Under the pieces are notes generated by a model. That model saw only the letters and a program-made list of their open reading frames with translations, ran no database searches and was not told the origin of the DNA. The position numbers and the translations under genes are program-made. From Saksenaea vasiformis B4078 (lineage: Eukaryota; Mucoromycota; Mucoromycetes; Mucorales; Saksenaeaceae), in assembly GCA_000697055.1 (NCBI GenBank), contig JNDT01001556.1, forward strand, positions 59,423-123,422: a stretch of DNA of 64,000 nt. Reading direction: 5' to 3'. Shown piece after piece: positions 1 to 11,825 of this stretch. Position 1 is the stretch's first letter. Every line of letters starts with the position of its first letter.

Positions 1-594
1 ATACACTTCAATTGCTTTGTCGATGTCTTTCTTTTCGTTTCTGTATACATCTCCAAGTTTCATCTGTGCTCTTCGATTTCCTTGGTCTGCCGACTTTTCA
101 TATACTTCAATTGCTTTGTCGATGTCTTTCTTTTCGTTTCTGTAAATATTTCCAAGTCGCACTTGTGCATCTTCATTTCCTCGGTCTGCCCACTTTTCAT
201 ACACTTCAGTTGCTTTGTCGATGTCTTTCTTTTCGTTTCTGTAAATATTTCCAAGTTGCACTTGTGCATATCGATATCCTTGATCTGCCAACTTTTCATA
301 CACTTCAATTGCTTTGTCGATGTCTTTCTTTTCGTTTCTGTATACATCTCCAAGTTTCATCTGTGCTCTTCGATTTCCTTGGTCTGCCGACTTTTCATAT
401 ACTTCAATTGCTTTGTCGATGTCTTTCTTTTCGTTTCTGTAAATATTTCCAAGTCGCACTTGTGCATCTTCATTTCCTCGGTCTGCCCACTTTTCATACA
501 CTTCAGTTGCTTTGTCGATGTCTTTCTTTTCGTTTCTGTAAATATTTCCAAGTTGCACTTGTGCATATCGATATCCTTGATCTGCCAACTTTTC
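1..594. repeat. Two tandem 297-bp units (3 x 33-aa Sel1-like repeats each)
   Basis: Positions 1-297 and 298-594 read as essentially identical. Each unit encodes three 33-residue helical repeats of the MACPF-Sel1 protein on the minus strand. Similarity fades after about 610. Confidence 0.85.
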
Positions 595-3500
595 ATACAC
601 TTCAATTGCTTTGTCGATGTCTTTCTTTCCATATCTGTAAATATTTCCAAGTTTGATTTGTACATCTTCATTTCCTTGGTCTGCCAACTTTTCATACACT
701 TCAATTGCTTTGTCGATGTCTTTCTTTTCCCATCTGTAGGTATCTGCAAGTCTGAGTTGCGCATCCTCATTTCCTTGATCCGCCAACCTTTCATACACTT
801 CAATTGCTTTGTCGATGTCTTTCTTTTCCCATCTGTAGGTATCTGCAAGTCTGAGTTGCGCATCCTCATTTCCTTGATCTGCCCATTTTTGGTACACTTC
901 AATTGCTTTGTCGATGTCATTCTTTTCATCTCTGTAAATATCTCCAAGTTTCCATTGCGAGTCTTCATTTCCTTGATTGGCCGCTTGTTCATACCACTCA
1001 ATTGCTTTGTACATGTCCTTCTTTTCATCTCTGTAAATATCTCCAAGCTTCCATTGCGCATCTTCATTTCCTTGATCTGCCAACTTTTCATACACTTCAA
1101 TTGCTTTGTCGATGTCTTTCTTTCCATCTCTGTAAACATCCCCAAGTTTCATTTCCGCTTTTTCATTTCCTTGATCTGCCCATTTTTGGTACACTTCAAT
1201 TGCTTTGTCGATGTCATTCTTTTCATCTCTGTAAATATCTCCAAGTTTCCATTGCGAGTCTTCATTTCCTTGATTGGCCGCTTGTTCATACCACTCAATT
1301 GCTTTGTACATGTCCTTCTTTTCATCTCTGTAAATATCTCCAAGCTTCCATTGCGCATCTTCATTTCCTTGATCTGCCAACTTTTCATACACTTCAATTG
1401 CTTTGTCGATGTCTTTCTTTCCATCTCTGTAAACATCCCCAAGTTTCATTTCCGCTTTTTCATTTCCTTGATCTGCCCATTTTTGGTACACTTCAATTGC
1501 TTTGTCGATGTCATTCTTTTCATCTCTGTAAATATCTCCAAGTTTCCATTGCGAGTCTTCATTTCCTTGATTGGCCGCTTGTTCATACCACTCAATTGCT
1601 TTGTACATGTCCTTCTTTTCATCTCTGTAAATATCTCCAAGCTTCCATTGCGCATCTTCATTTCCTTGATCTGCCAACTTTTCATACACTTCAATTGCTT
1701 TGTCGATGTCTTTCTTTTCATCTCTGTAGATATCTCCAAGTTGCATTTGTGCTCTTTCATTTCCTTGATTGGCAGCTTTTTCATACCACTCGATTGCTTT
1801 GTCCATGTCTTTCTTTTCATCTTTGTACATATCACCGAGTTTGATTTGTTCGCCTTCAAGCCTGCATTGCGCATCCCAATTTCCTTTGTATGCCGCTTTT
1901 TCATACAAATTCATTGCTTTGTTTATGTCTTTCTCCATCCCATCTCCATTTCTGTACATATCCCCAAGCTTGACTTGCATATCTCCAAGCCTCTGTCGCG
2001 CGTCCCAATTTCCTTTTTCTGCCGCTTTTTCGTACCATTCAGTAGCCTTGATGATGTCTTGAAACTCTCCATCCCCATCTCTATAAATATCTCCAAGCTT
2101 GATTTGGACATCTTCGAGTTTCCATTGTGCAATCCAGCTTCCATCACCCTTCACTTTTTGGTAGCATTCAATTGCCTTGATCAGATCTTTTTCTTTTCCG
2201 TTCCCATCTCTATACATATCTCCAAGTTTGTTTTGCGCATCTTGGAGTCTCCATTCACTATCTACGTTTCCTTGATCCTTCAATCCTTTATAGCATTCAA
2301 TCGCCTTGTTAAGGTCTTTCCTCGCTCCATCTTCATCTCCATATCTGTACATATCGCCAATTTTGATTAGAAGACCTTCAAGTGTTCGTCGAGCATATTC
2401 ATTTCCTAGACGCGCTGCTCCTTTATAGCATTCAATTGCCTTGTTCATGTCTTTTTTCACTCCATCTCCATTTCTGCACATATCTCCAAGTCTGGTCAGA
2501 GCATCTGCAAGTCTCCGTCGATCATGTTCCTTCATTTCATGTACATAAGTACATATATCCCCAGATGTGATTAGCGCAGGTTTACCTAACCCTTTTTTAT
2601 ACCATTCAGCTGCTTTTTCGAATTCTTTCTTTTCATTCATGTAAATATCTCCAAGCTTGATTTGTGCCTCTTTATTTTCTCGATTCGCGGCCTTTTGATA
2701 CCATTCAATTGCTTTGTCGATGTCTCCCTTTTCATCTCTATAGATATCTCCGAGACTGATTGGCGCATTTTCATGTCCCTCATCTGCTGCTTGTTTGTAC
2801 CAGTAAATTGCTTCATCAATGCTTTTTTCCGATGCTCTTTGACGATGGAAGAGAGATCCAAAACTGAAGTAGGTGTCTGCACGTCTTCTCTTCTCTGTTT
2901 CTATGTACATATCGACATCCTTTCGCTCTCTGTGCAAACTACCTTCATAGCTGGATGTGTCGTTATGGTCACATTGTGTTTCGCTACATTCTTGACAAAC
3001 AGCTTCCTTCTGTATGTTAGCACCGTTGGTACCGCCATTGCCATTGGAATCCTCATCGCTGGATAGAAACTTTTCCAAATCGAATTGCAATATATGATGT
3101 CCGCTATCCATCGTGCTGTAGCTGCTCTGATTTAGAACTCGCTGCCGCTTCATGCCTTCAACGTTGTCTTGCGCGTCCTTCTTTCCTTTACTACACTTGA
3201 AGGAATCTTCGGGATGTTGTTCCATAGCCTGCACAGATTCCCTATGGAAAAATGCATTGTCGTAAACTTGCTCCACCTGAAGACGCTCACAATCGTCAAG
3301 GATGTTGTACAACGGTTTTGCGTCTCTGAACTGGATAACTGCTGCTTCAGATTTTGTCGTTTGCTTCCAATTCTCTAGTCCATCCACGAAAAACGTCCCG
3401 AGATTACCACCTATCGCAAATTGATCTAGTCGGTATCACAGATATGGAATGAAAGTTACCTATGATTTTCCAGTATTTATGATTTTTGATTGCGTTTGTA

Positions 3501-4309
3501 ATGTTTTCTGCTACGTATTCGCTGGATCGCCCGTTCCCCAATCCACATTCGTTTTCACCTTGTGTCTTTGGAATCTCTTTCTTACAAGCGATCAGTCCAC
3601 CTAGGTGAGCAGGCAGTTAACTTAAGCTGCATCTTAGAAACTAAGTACCAAGTAAAATTTTTGATGGGTAGTAATAACCGAATCGCCCAAACGCAGCTTG
3701 CAGTCCCTCGTACTTCTTTTGGTTGGTGTCTTCCTTCAACGCATTTTGCACAGCTTGCTTGAAATGAGTAGTTGCCCGGAGAAAATCAGAAGTGAGATGC
3801 ACCTGTTGCAACAATTTCTTTTTAGCTGTACTACTCTGGGAAAATTCATGTGGTTTCTTACTTCTCCCCATGAAAGAAAAGAAACGGTATATTCTACAGT
3901 GTCGTTTACAAAAGAATCCCGGTTCTGCTTCCGTGCGCAAAGACTAGATTCAGCAGCGACATCGTAAGCAAGCGCTTTAGATGGCAACTTGCGGAAGCTA
4001 TCATCCATCAACACTTCCATAAAGTTATCTGCCTTGATGGTCTTTGTGTACGTCTGTTCCATGAATGGCTTTTCGCAAGAATGTTCGTAAAGCAGTCTTA
4101 AAATGTTATCCTCTCCCTCTTCAATTTCTATCGCAGGGTGCTCGGCGATGTATCCATCTAAATGGAGACCCCGCGTGCATCGGGTGACAACGTCAAAAGT
4201 CAAAAATTGACTAAGCTGTTGAAAGCGTCAGATAACTGTATATATAACAGAAAACACCCTTTCTTGTTACATTCAAAGATAACCCCTCTTTGACGCTGTA
4301 GGGATTCAT
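1..4309 (-). CDS. MACPF-like domain protein with long Sel1-type repeat tail (left copy, 3' end outside window)
   Basis: Exons on the minus strand, 5' to 3': 4309-4271, 4215-3862, 3835-3649, 3600-3460, 3410-1 (open at the edge). The N-terminal ~280 residues contain FGYYYPSKILLGG across an exon junction. This fits the MACPF pattern of an aromatic-G motif followed by a Gly-Gly pair, and is followed by a W-K-I-I-G strand and an N-I-L-D-D helix like those in MACPF-like proteins of Rhizophagus and Mucoromycota. A polar linker then leads to more than 20 helical repeats of the Sel1/TPR-like type (A-I-E-x-Y-E-K-x-A-D-x-G-N-x-x-A-Q-x-x-L-G-D-I-Y), mostly with a 33-residue period. The start is uncertain: conserved upstream reading frames reach about position 4700. 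The 26-nt intron at 3836-3861 is unusually short. It is about 80% similar to the inverted copy at 60964-64000. No signal peptide is evident. Family assignment is by pattern recognition; the role is unknown. Confidence 0.68.
871..1763. repeat. Three tandem 297-bp units inside the Sel1-repeat region
   Basis: Near-identical units begin at about 871, 1168 and 1465, each 297 bp (99 codons, three 33-aa repeats). A separate 99-bp duplication lies at about 720-870. Units are in frame, so copy number changes protein length without breaking the reading frame. Confidence 0.85.
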
Positions 4310-4740
4310 TTAAATTGAAGAAAGAGAAGTTGCAACGTTTGTCACTCTTTATTAGCTTAACCGTTCGGAACTGCTCCGCTTGAACCTCGTAAGGTTCGCG
4401 CTTACCCAACGTCAGCCGCCCAAGGCAAAGTTTCATGGGCGTAAATATTACTTGTTTCTGGCATACCAACAGCTGTCCCCCCGCGGATAAGGACCATTTT
4501 TGGAGCTCGTGCGACTTTGGCTTACCGCTGTGTTTGCAGGAGGGGCAAACTATCGCATAACAACTAGGCACAGCTGTTTCCGTCTAAGAGAGATATATCT
4601 GCTGATGTGCTCTGAATACCATCAGGATAAAAGGTGACAATTTTAAGACAATGTATCGAGACTGGACATAGTAGAAATTTGGAGGAAGCTCATAGATAGT
4701 GGACATGCGAAGAAAGCAGCAATCACGTAAGTCACTATTG
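4310..4740 (-). other. Conserved segment upstream of the left MACPF-Sel1 gene, possibly extra 5' exons
   Basis: This stretch is clearly homologous to about 60575-60963 at the other edge. A minus-strand reading beginning at ATG about 4707 (M-S-T-I-Y-E-L-P-P) is conserved, as is a Cys-rich reading (V-P-S-C-Y-A-I-V-C-P-S-C-K) at about 4565-4515. Substitutions in the part at about 4400-4280 fall largely in third positions. The right copy has 8 additional bases near the Cys-rich part, so at most one copy can keep a continuous frame. It may be 5' coding exons or a conserved leader. Confidence 0.4.
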
Positions 4741-7087
4741 TATCTGAAATTCTAATATTATCTATAGCGTCCTTTCATGTCGATTCTCTGAATCTCGAAT
4801 AGCATTGCGATAATACTTTCTGCTGCTACGTTGTAACCGTATCGACAGGCTACTGTATGGCGGTGCATAACCGAGGTTTTCCTTTTGAGTTTTCGATATT
4901 GACAGCTGCAGCGCTGACCTGTAAGACTTGGCTCTGCGGACAGTACAGCTGAGCATACTTTGTATTATGGAGCCCGATACATATGTGAAAAAAAAACACG
5001 GCGTTGTATTGATTAAAACGATGCTTACACAATTGGTCTCTCTCTGTTCTCATGAAGCTAGAAACAGCAAAAAAGGAACCACGATATCAGGAACCGCATT
5101 CGCAACAGAGGACTGGAGAACAGGTATTTACTCAAAGACTTAAAATGACAAATTAGACGACGCTATAACGCTTGCGTGTGGAAGCTATTGGTTATGTTGT
5201 TGCGACAACAAAAGCCGAAGGGTAGTAAAAAAGTAGAATCGTAAACTTTCCTAAACTAGATGATCTTGCTGAAAATCAGAGGCGTATACTGGTACATGGT
5301 TACGACCGAAAGCGAAACAATGCTTAAGAGAAGAATGTCTACGCCAGAGACATGAATGCCTTTGCCAAGAAGCAAATTAAACGCTTACTGAAAAGCGCTT
5401 TCTCCCATGGTTCCAGCATGTACAAGGCAGTCTGTAATTTGTACTGGTAGATCTTTGTAGAGATGTAGTTTGATAGACCTTAATTCGATTCAGACTTGTT
5501 ACGATGGAAAAAACTGTTTACGAAATGGGGGCCTAGCTTTTTCGACTCTTGCTGTTGTGTTCAGCCGCGCCTCCCAATCAGACGCAGCCTGAAGACCAGC
5601 CAATGATTCCAGCTTCTGAAGCCCCAAAAAAGAAAGTTTCCGTTCTTAGTCAGTCGCAAGACTCATACTGCCCACCTCGGAGAAGGATCTAAAACAAAGA
5701 TAAAATTAATTTGACAGAAAAAAATGGTACAACAGAATAGCTAGCCTTGGAAATTAATCCAATTGCAAACAGCAATGGTCTGATAAAAGGGACCTCATCG
5801 AAAGAGATGGATGAGGATATCCACCCTTGTCTTGCAAGAAGTCAACTTAAGCTTGAAGCATCAGTAACTTCCAGTTTTAGGAGGTGGTCTATACATCTGG
5901 CTTTTTTTTCTTTGTCTCGTATTCTTCTCATCTTCCGAACCTCGTTTCTCTAGCGGAAACTTCCCTTACAGCATCTGTCTGTGTTCTCCAACGTCCAATA
6001 TTGAGATCATAGAAGCTCTGCACAATAACTCTGCCTTCCTATATGAACAATCCAGCTGTATCTGATTATACATTATACAAAGTTCTCTACCTTTTTCACC
6101 TTGTCAAAATTAGAGCGATTCATGACAAGGAGCGCGGATCTGCGATTTATATACGTACTGTTTATGGCAGCAGTAAACGTAGGATAATGAAAGGTCAGAA
6201 AGGTGACGTGTTAACGGATTTTCTTTTTTGTTCCATTCATCACTTCTCTTTTTCTTTCTGCCTTTCATGTTTTTATTGTGTGCTTTATCGGTAGTATGCA
6301 GTGGTCCCCACATTGTTTTCTGACGCAGAGTGTTCAAAGATCTAAAAAAGAAAGCATATCTTCTGATGGGGACATTTCCGATTTACGGATGGTGTCAAGC
6401 TTGGTAAGCTGTTTATGTTTGTAATCAACTCCTGCCAACTTAAAAAAAAATAGAGCACTTCACACTCTTCCACGCGGCACAAGGTCAAGTACTTCTTTTT
6501 CCAAGTGACCCAGGATTGTCTGTTTCATGCATCCAACGACAACTTGACAGGAATGTAACAGTTCTTTTTTTTTTTTTTTGCCGAGAAACAATTTACCACA
6601 GCTATCCTTTTAGGCTTCTTTTACAGCGCTTACAGAGGCTTACAATAAAGTTGGTCCCCCAGGGTTTGTTGGGTCTCTGCAAGTGGTCAGTCTCAGCCAA
6701 GCACCTTTTTCGTAAGTATTGATTCACGTATAATAGAGAAAAAGAGAAAATACTAAATTTTTCTTGTAGATTTATTGAGCAGAGCAGGAGTTTCCTGGAG
6801 CTTCCAGCAATGTCTATTCGACAGAGTAGGGACTTCCTGGGACTTGCAGCGATGATCAGACTATGGATGAAAAGCTACAGGTCCCGGCTGTGACAGTTCT
6901 CCCATATCCACTACCAGTGGTAAGGCGGTAGGGACCCGCTATCCAGCCCGTCGGGCCCGGGTTTTGCTGCTTCCGGATGGAACTTGAACGTCACGGCGTC
7001 CGGAAGGTAAGAAAATTAAATGATTGGCTATTTGTATTGACGTCGTTCGCAGGGTGCACCGCTGGGGTGCGCGTAGCGAAACCTCAT
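4741..7087. other. Intergenic, no supported gene
   Basis: Only short unconvincing reading frames are visible. A plus-strand stretch at about 5570-5693 (A-P-P-N-Q-T-Q ending C-P-P-R-R-R-I) and a minus-strand stretch near 5870-5955 look weakly coding but cannot be built into a gene. A degenerate ~70-bp sequence (aggagtttcctggagcttcc / agggacttcctgggacttgc) is repeated at about 6785-6860. Confidence 0.5.
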
Positions 7088-7618
7088 ATGGAAGTGTTCT
7101 CTTTGCCTTGCCTAAGCTTCATGACACCAGACGAAGTGGTGCTTCAACTGAAACGCAAAGGCACTTTTGACGAATTACGTAAACATTTACTGTCCGAGTT
7201 TCAAACTGCTGTAAGTCCTCTATTTCTCTGAGATTTCCTTTTCTCATGAACTCTCTTCCATGTATAAAAAAAAGCCTGCTGGTCAGAGAGTTTTGGAAAA
7301 AGTAAATGCCTTTATGGAAGAAATGGTCGACAAAGATCCTACTCTGATAGACAAAGACGGGCCAGTATTCCACGAATTAGTTACGAACGAATTGGAAAGG
7401 TAAACGGATCTCCATCATCGTGCAGCTTTTACTCAACACTGCAAATGCACAGGGCTGATGTATACAAGTCGATTCGGGACGAAGTGTTAAATACATTGCT
7501 ACAGGAAGACTATTATCAGAAACGAGTCGACGAAGAAATGCACCTGTTGATCGCTAAGAATACCTCTCCTTCAAGGAACACCAACAATGACGGCAACAAC
7601 GACAACAAAGAAACGTGA
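7088..7618 (+). CDS. Shg1/BOD1-like COMPASS (Set1 complex) subunit
   Basis: Exons 7088-7210, 7275-7399, 7453-7618 give 137 aa with intact phases. The N-terminus (M-T-P-D-E-V-V-L-Q-L-K-R-K-G-T-F-D-E-L-R) matches the Shg1/BOD1 family opening, in which a K-K-G-x-F-D-x-L-R core begins a helical domain. Further family-like segments are V-N-A-F-M-E-E-M-V and I-R-D-E-V-L-N. The C-terminus is Asn/Asp-rich and low complexity. In yeast, Shg1 belongs to the Set1/COMPASS histone H3K4 methyltransferase; a nuclear role here is inferred from the family. The start could be the ATG at 7088 or the in-frame ATG at about 7121; an upstream ATG at 6977 does not splice in frame. Confidence 0.75.
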
Positions 7619-8605
7619 TAACCCTCCTTTCATCCTTTCTCAGTTCATTCAATGCATTTGTACTTAGATCTTTCTATTTATCCACCGCTTGTAATTAATC
7701 ATTTTCTTATCTTTATTCGTATCAACCTAGAACATGGAGAAATGTATATCATTTCGACCGGATTTCTTATTAACGGTGCGATTGGGAGACAGACATGACG
7801 ATAATTCCGCATACCGTTCATCGATCATGTGCTCCATAATCGCGGCTTTTTTCTGTTCTTTTCTGAGGCTCTCAGTTAAAGACCTTTTTTTCTGTCAACT
7901 CTCCTAAACCTTCCATGATGAGGCAGCTACATACATGACGTACAACGACTCGATGTGTGCATGTGTAGAGGACGTTTTTGTCGACCATCTGTCATGTAGA
8001 CACAGAGCATGTTTTAAGGACATGCTAATGATGCGAACTACTTATACGGGAAAAAGACAGGTTAAGGTAGTTATTGGTGTTGATCTCGATACTATCGCTG
8101 TCTGTGAAACTCGAAACGTAATCTTTAAAAGATGATTGCGACCAATTTCCCGCAATATATCCTTAGGCGCTATGAGCCATACCATTTTTTCAACAAATGT
8201 CATTATATCATGACCGAATGTCTTCTTCTTTACGAGGTGGTTAAGAGACTGTCAAATGTCTTCTAGTCTCGGAAGGCTCATGTCGCACATTGGTGGCAGA
8301 GAACGATACTCGTGTAATTATCGATTACGAATACATTATTGAATATGAAAAAAAAAGCACATCTGCTCAATAGCATAACGGAGATAATATTCAATGATGT
8401 TGCATTTACTCAAGTCGTGCGCGAAATCTAGCTTATGGGAAAAATCAGCCTTTCTAAAAAGTAGACACCATTTCAGAAATTAACATCGTGTATCGTATCT
8501 TGGGTGTGGAGTGATGCGGATGTAGCTTGAAAGTAGTGTATTAAAAATGAAATAGATCTTCCAGGTTTGGTGGAAAGCGCGGTACAAACGGAGATAAAAG
8601 TATGA
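7619..8605. other. Intergenic, nothing recognised
   Basis: This is the 3' flank of the Shg1-like gene and of the convergent reductase gene. Only short frames without family resemblance are seen. Confidence 0.5.
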
Positions 8606-9760
<1,155 letters not shown>

Positions 9761-9865
9761 AATGAAAAGATAAGAAAGGAACGGATTGCTCAACTGTTGA
9801 ATATTTATATTAGCGTTTGTTGTGATTATTAATCGATGCTTGCGGTGTTTTCGGTGGTTTCTCAA

Positions 9866-10113
9866 TTTCGGTGTTTACAATGCTACGGGAAAAATTGCGG
9901 CTAAGAAATCCCTACTGACGCTTCAAATACGTCTGATCTCTTAATCACGAGTACATTTCTTATGAAAAACGAGTTGAAAGGTTTCCGGTTGTTTAGACTG
10001 GCTTTTATTCTGAGAGCACTTTTTTCTGTTGCATAACATGGTGATTCAGCCATTTGATCCATACTCGGACAATTAAAGGCAACTTCTACGTCGCTTTTGG
10101 GGAGCTCATTGTT
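9866..10113. other. 5' flank of the reductase gene
   Basis: Short intergenic stretch between two minus-strand genes, with no recognisable element. Confidence 0.4.
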
Positions 10114-10800
10114 CTACCGCGTCGTACCTATTATCTTGCTCAGACTGACTTGTTGAAGTGATAAATTTGCTTCCAGATGCTGCTTAGAGTTAAATCCTAC
10201 AGACAATACTTCACAATTGCTTCGCCGCCGGTGGTCTGCTAGTAGGGAATCCAGCGGCATAAAGGAAGTGTCCATATTTACCCTCACATGTCGCTGATAG
10301 TATTGTTGGATATTATCCCAGCTGTAATAAAGTATGATTTCGCTGCCCATGAGGTTTTACACTCACTTAATGGGATACGTGTATCCGTAACTTTGCTTTC
10401 CAAGGCTATGATGGCATCCAGTTGACGAGCGGCGGATAATTCGCTCTACGGAATAAAGAATTATTCCAACTATAAGACTATCTGAAGCTTCCTTAGCGTA
10501 TCTAGCATGATGGTACGAAGCTTAGTCATCGCACGTATGGTTGCCGCCTCGTGCTGATCAAAGTAGGTTTCGCACATGTAGACTCCATAATTGTATTGAC
10601 AGATGTTGCACCTGTAAGCGATTGGGACAACAGTAAACAGGCGAATATGCATCCTCTCCAATGATCTTATCCTGCCATTGGAAGCATTTTACCATTGCTA
10701 ATGATTTGGCTTTCTGCAACTCGTCGATTCATCTTTGGCAGTTTATCTATTAAGGAATTTCTCAATCCTGTCAAGACGAGTGGAAACTCTTTCGATAGCG
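10114..10800 (-). CDS. Weak multi-exon hypothetical protein
   Basis: No family is recognised. Several minus-strand segments look coding and can be joined approximately: about 10791-10685 (M-F-L-S-L-S-K-E-F), about 10608-10477 (C-N-I-C-Q-Y-N-Y, then H-E-A-A-T-I-R-A-M-T-K-L-R), about 10443-10375 (S-E-L-S-A-A-R-Q-L-D-A-I-I-A-L-E) and about 10323-10130 (W-D-N-I-Q-Q-Y-Y-Q-R-H-V). The intermediate segments are helical and Ala/Leu-rich. Some donor sites are poor (one would be gtctta), so this may be a decayed gene or a wrong model. No start or stop is firmly assigned. Confidence 0.3.
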
Positions 10801-11275
10801 ACAAAAACATCTTCAATAGAGGAATCACATTGGGACGGAATAAACAAAGAAGAAAGGGGAGCTAAAAAGGGGAAAAAAAGGATTACATAGGCGGTTGAAA
10901 AGTGTAATATCAGGTAGTAAAACAAATGCCACTGGACCGCTTTCTTTGTACTTCCATTATCGCATCAATTAAAAAAAAAAAGAGCTGTGGAGGGCAATCT
11001 ACTGCTGGCCGGGCTGATTTTTGAAATATCTGTTCCCCTGTGCAAAGATTAACAGCCTATAATTCCATGCAAAGTGAAAATTTGTCGTACAATAGACTCT
11101 GCAGGAAAGATTTGTCAGAAGATCAGAGCGGTTGTCTAAACTGATGAAAGACACAAGCTTTTTGGGTCGTCATCACCCAAAAATGGAAAGAGACGGAAAA
11201 AAAGGAGAAATGGTCCATTTGCTCTCTAAAATGGATCTCTTATGTATACTTCTCTTTACATTGTTACGATTTCCG

Positions 11276-11719
11276 ATGAATGAAGAGCAAGTGGCTACGG
11301 ACGCAAACACGGAGAAACAGGCAGATGAAAAAGTAGCAACGTTAGATCGCTATTTGTTTTTTCTCGGATTCCTATTCCCTCTGGCATGGTTTGTTGGTAG
11401 CAGCGATTGTTTCCGAGATGAATTAGCGGACGGATTTGTTTGGAAGAAACGGTGTAGAATCGCCGCCACATTATGTCTAACTGGTGTAATTGTATCGGCT
11501 GTTGTGGTAATGATCGTTAAGCCTGCCACTTTTGGTTTACGCACCAGCACTTCGGGAACTCAAACAAGTTCTGCTTCCGACACAGCAATCCGTCCAGGCG
11601 TTCCAGTGGACGGATCCAGTGCATGGGGTGACTCAATGGCTGGGGTTGACATGCAAAAGAAAAGATCGCCAGATCAAATGTCGGCAAATCATTTAGCTCT
11701 GTCTTCTCATGACGGCTAA
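11276..11719 (+). CDS. Small two-pass membrane protein
   Basis: A single exon of 147 aa from ATG 11276; in-frame ATGs at 11144 and 11231 would lengthen it but the extra sequence looks like leader. Two hydrophobic segments are clear: Y-L-F-F-L-G-F-L-F-P-L-A-W-F-V-G (about residues 24-40) and I-A-A-T-L-C-L-T-G-V-I-V-S-A-V-V-V-M-I-V (about 62-82), separated by an acidic/basic loop with W-K-K-R-C-R. The tail is Ser/Thr-rich and polar. Similar short fungal proteins with two membrane spans are common but I cannot name the family. It lies 106 bp upstream of the transcription factor gene on the same strand. Confidence 0.55.
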   Translation: MNEEQVATDANTEKQADEKVATLDRYLFFLGFLFPLAWFVGSSDCFRDELADGFVWKKRCRIAATLCLTGVIVSAVVVMIVKPATFGLRTSTSGTQTSSASDTAIRPGVPVDGSSAWGDSMAGVDMQKKRSPDQMSANHLALSSHDG

Positions 11720-11825
11720 ATATTAAACCCGTTTCGATGTCCGTTTTGTTCTGCACTTCCTGTGCCAATTCTGTCTCTCTTTTTTTCTTACTTTTCATAA
11801 AAAACAAAAAGAAAAGAGTAACTTG

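Noticed and set aside
1..1763. Regular direct repeats resembling a CRISPR array
   Set aside because: The repeats have no distinct spacers, encode protein repeats in frame, and the genome is eukaryotic.
357..1904. Lys/Thr/Met-rich minus-strand frames
   Set aside because: Out-of-frame shadows of the Sel1-like repeats; the in-frame reading has the A-x-Y-E-K-x-A-D-x-G-N pattern and continues uninterrupted.
82..2370. 762-codon open frame on the plus strand rich in Phe, Val, Ser, Ile
   Set aside because: It is the antisense of the Sel1-like repeat region; its periodicity mirrors the 33-aa repeat of the real minus-strand protein.
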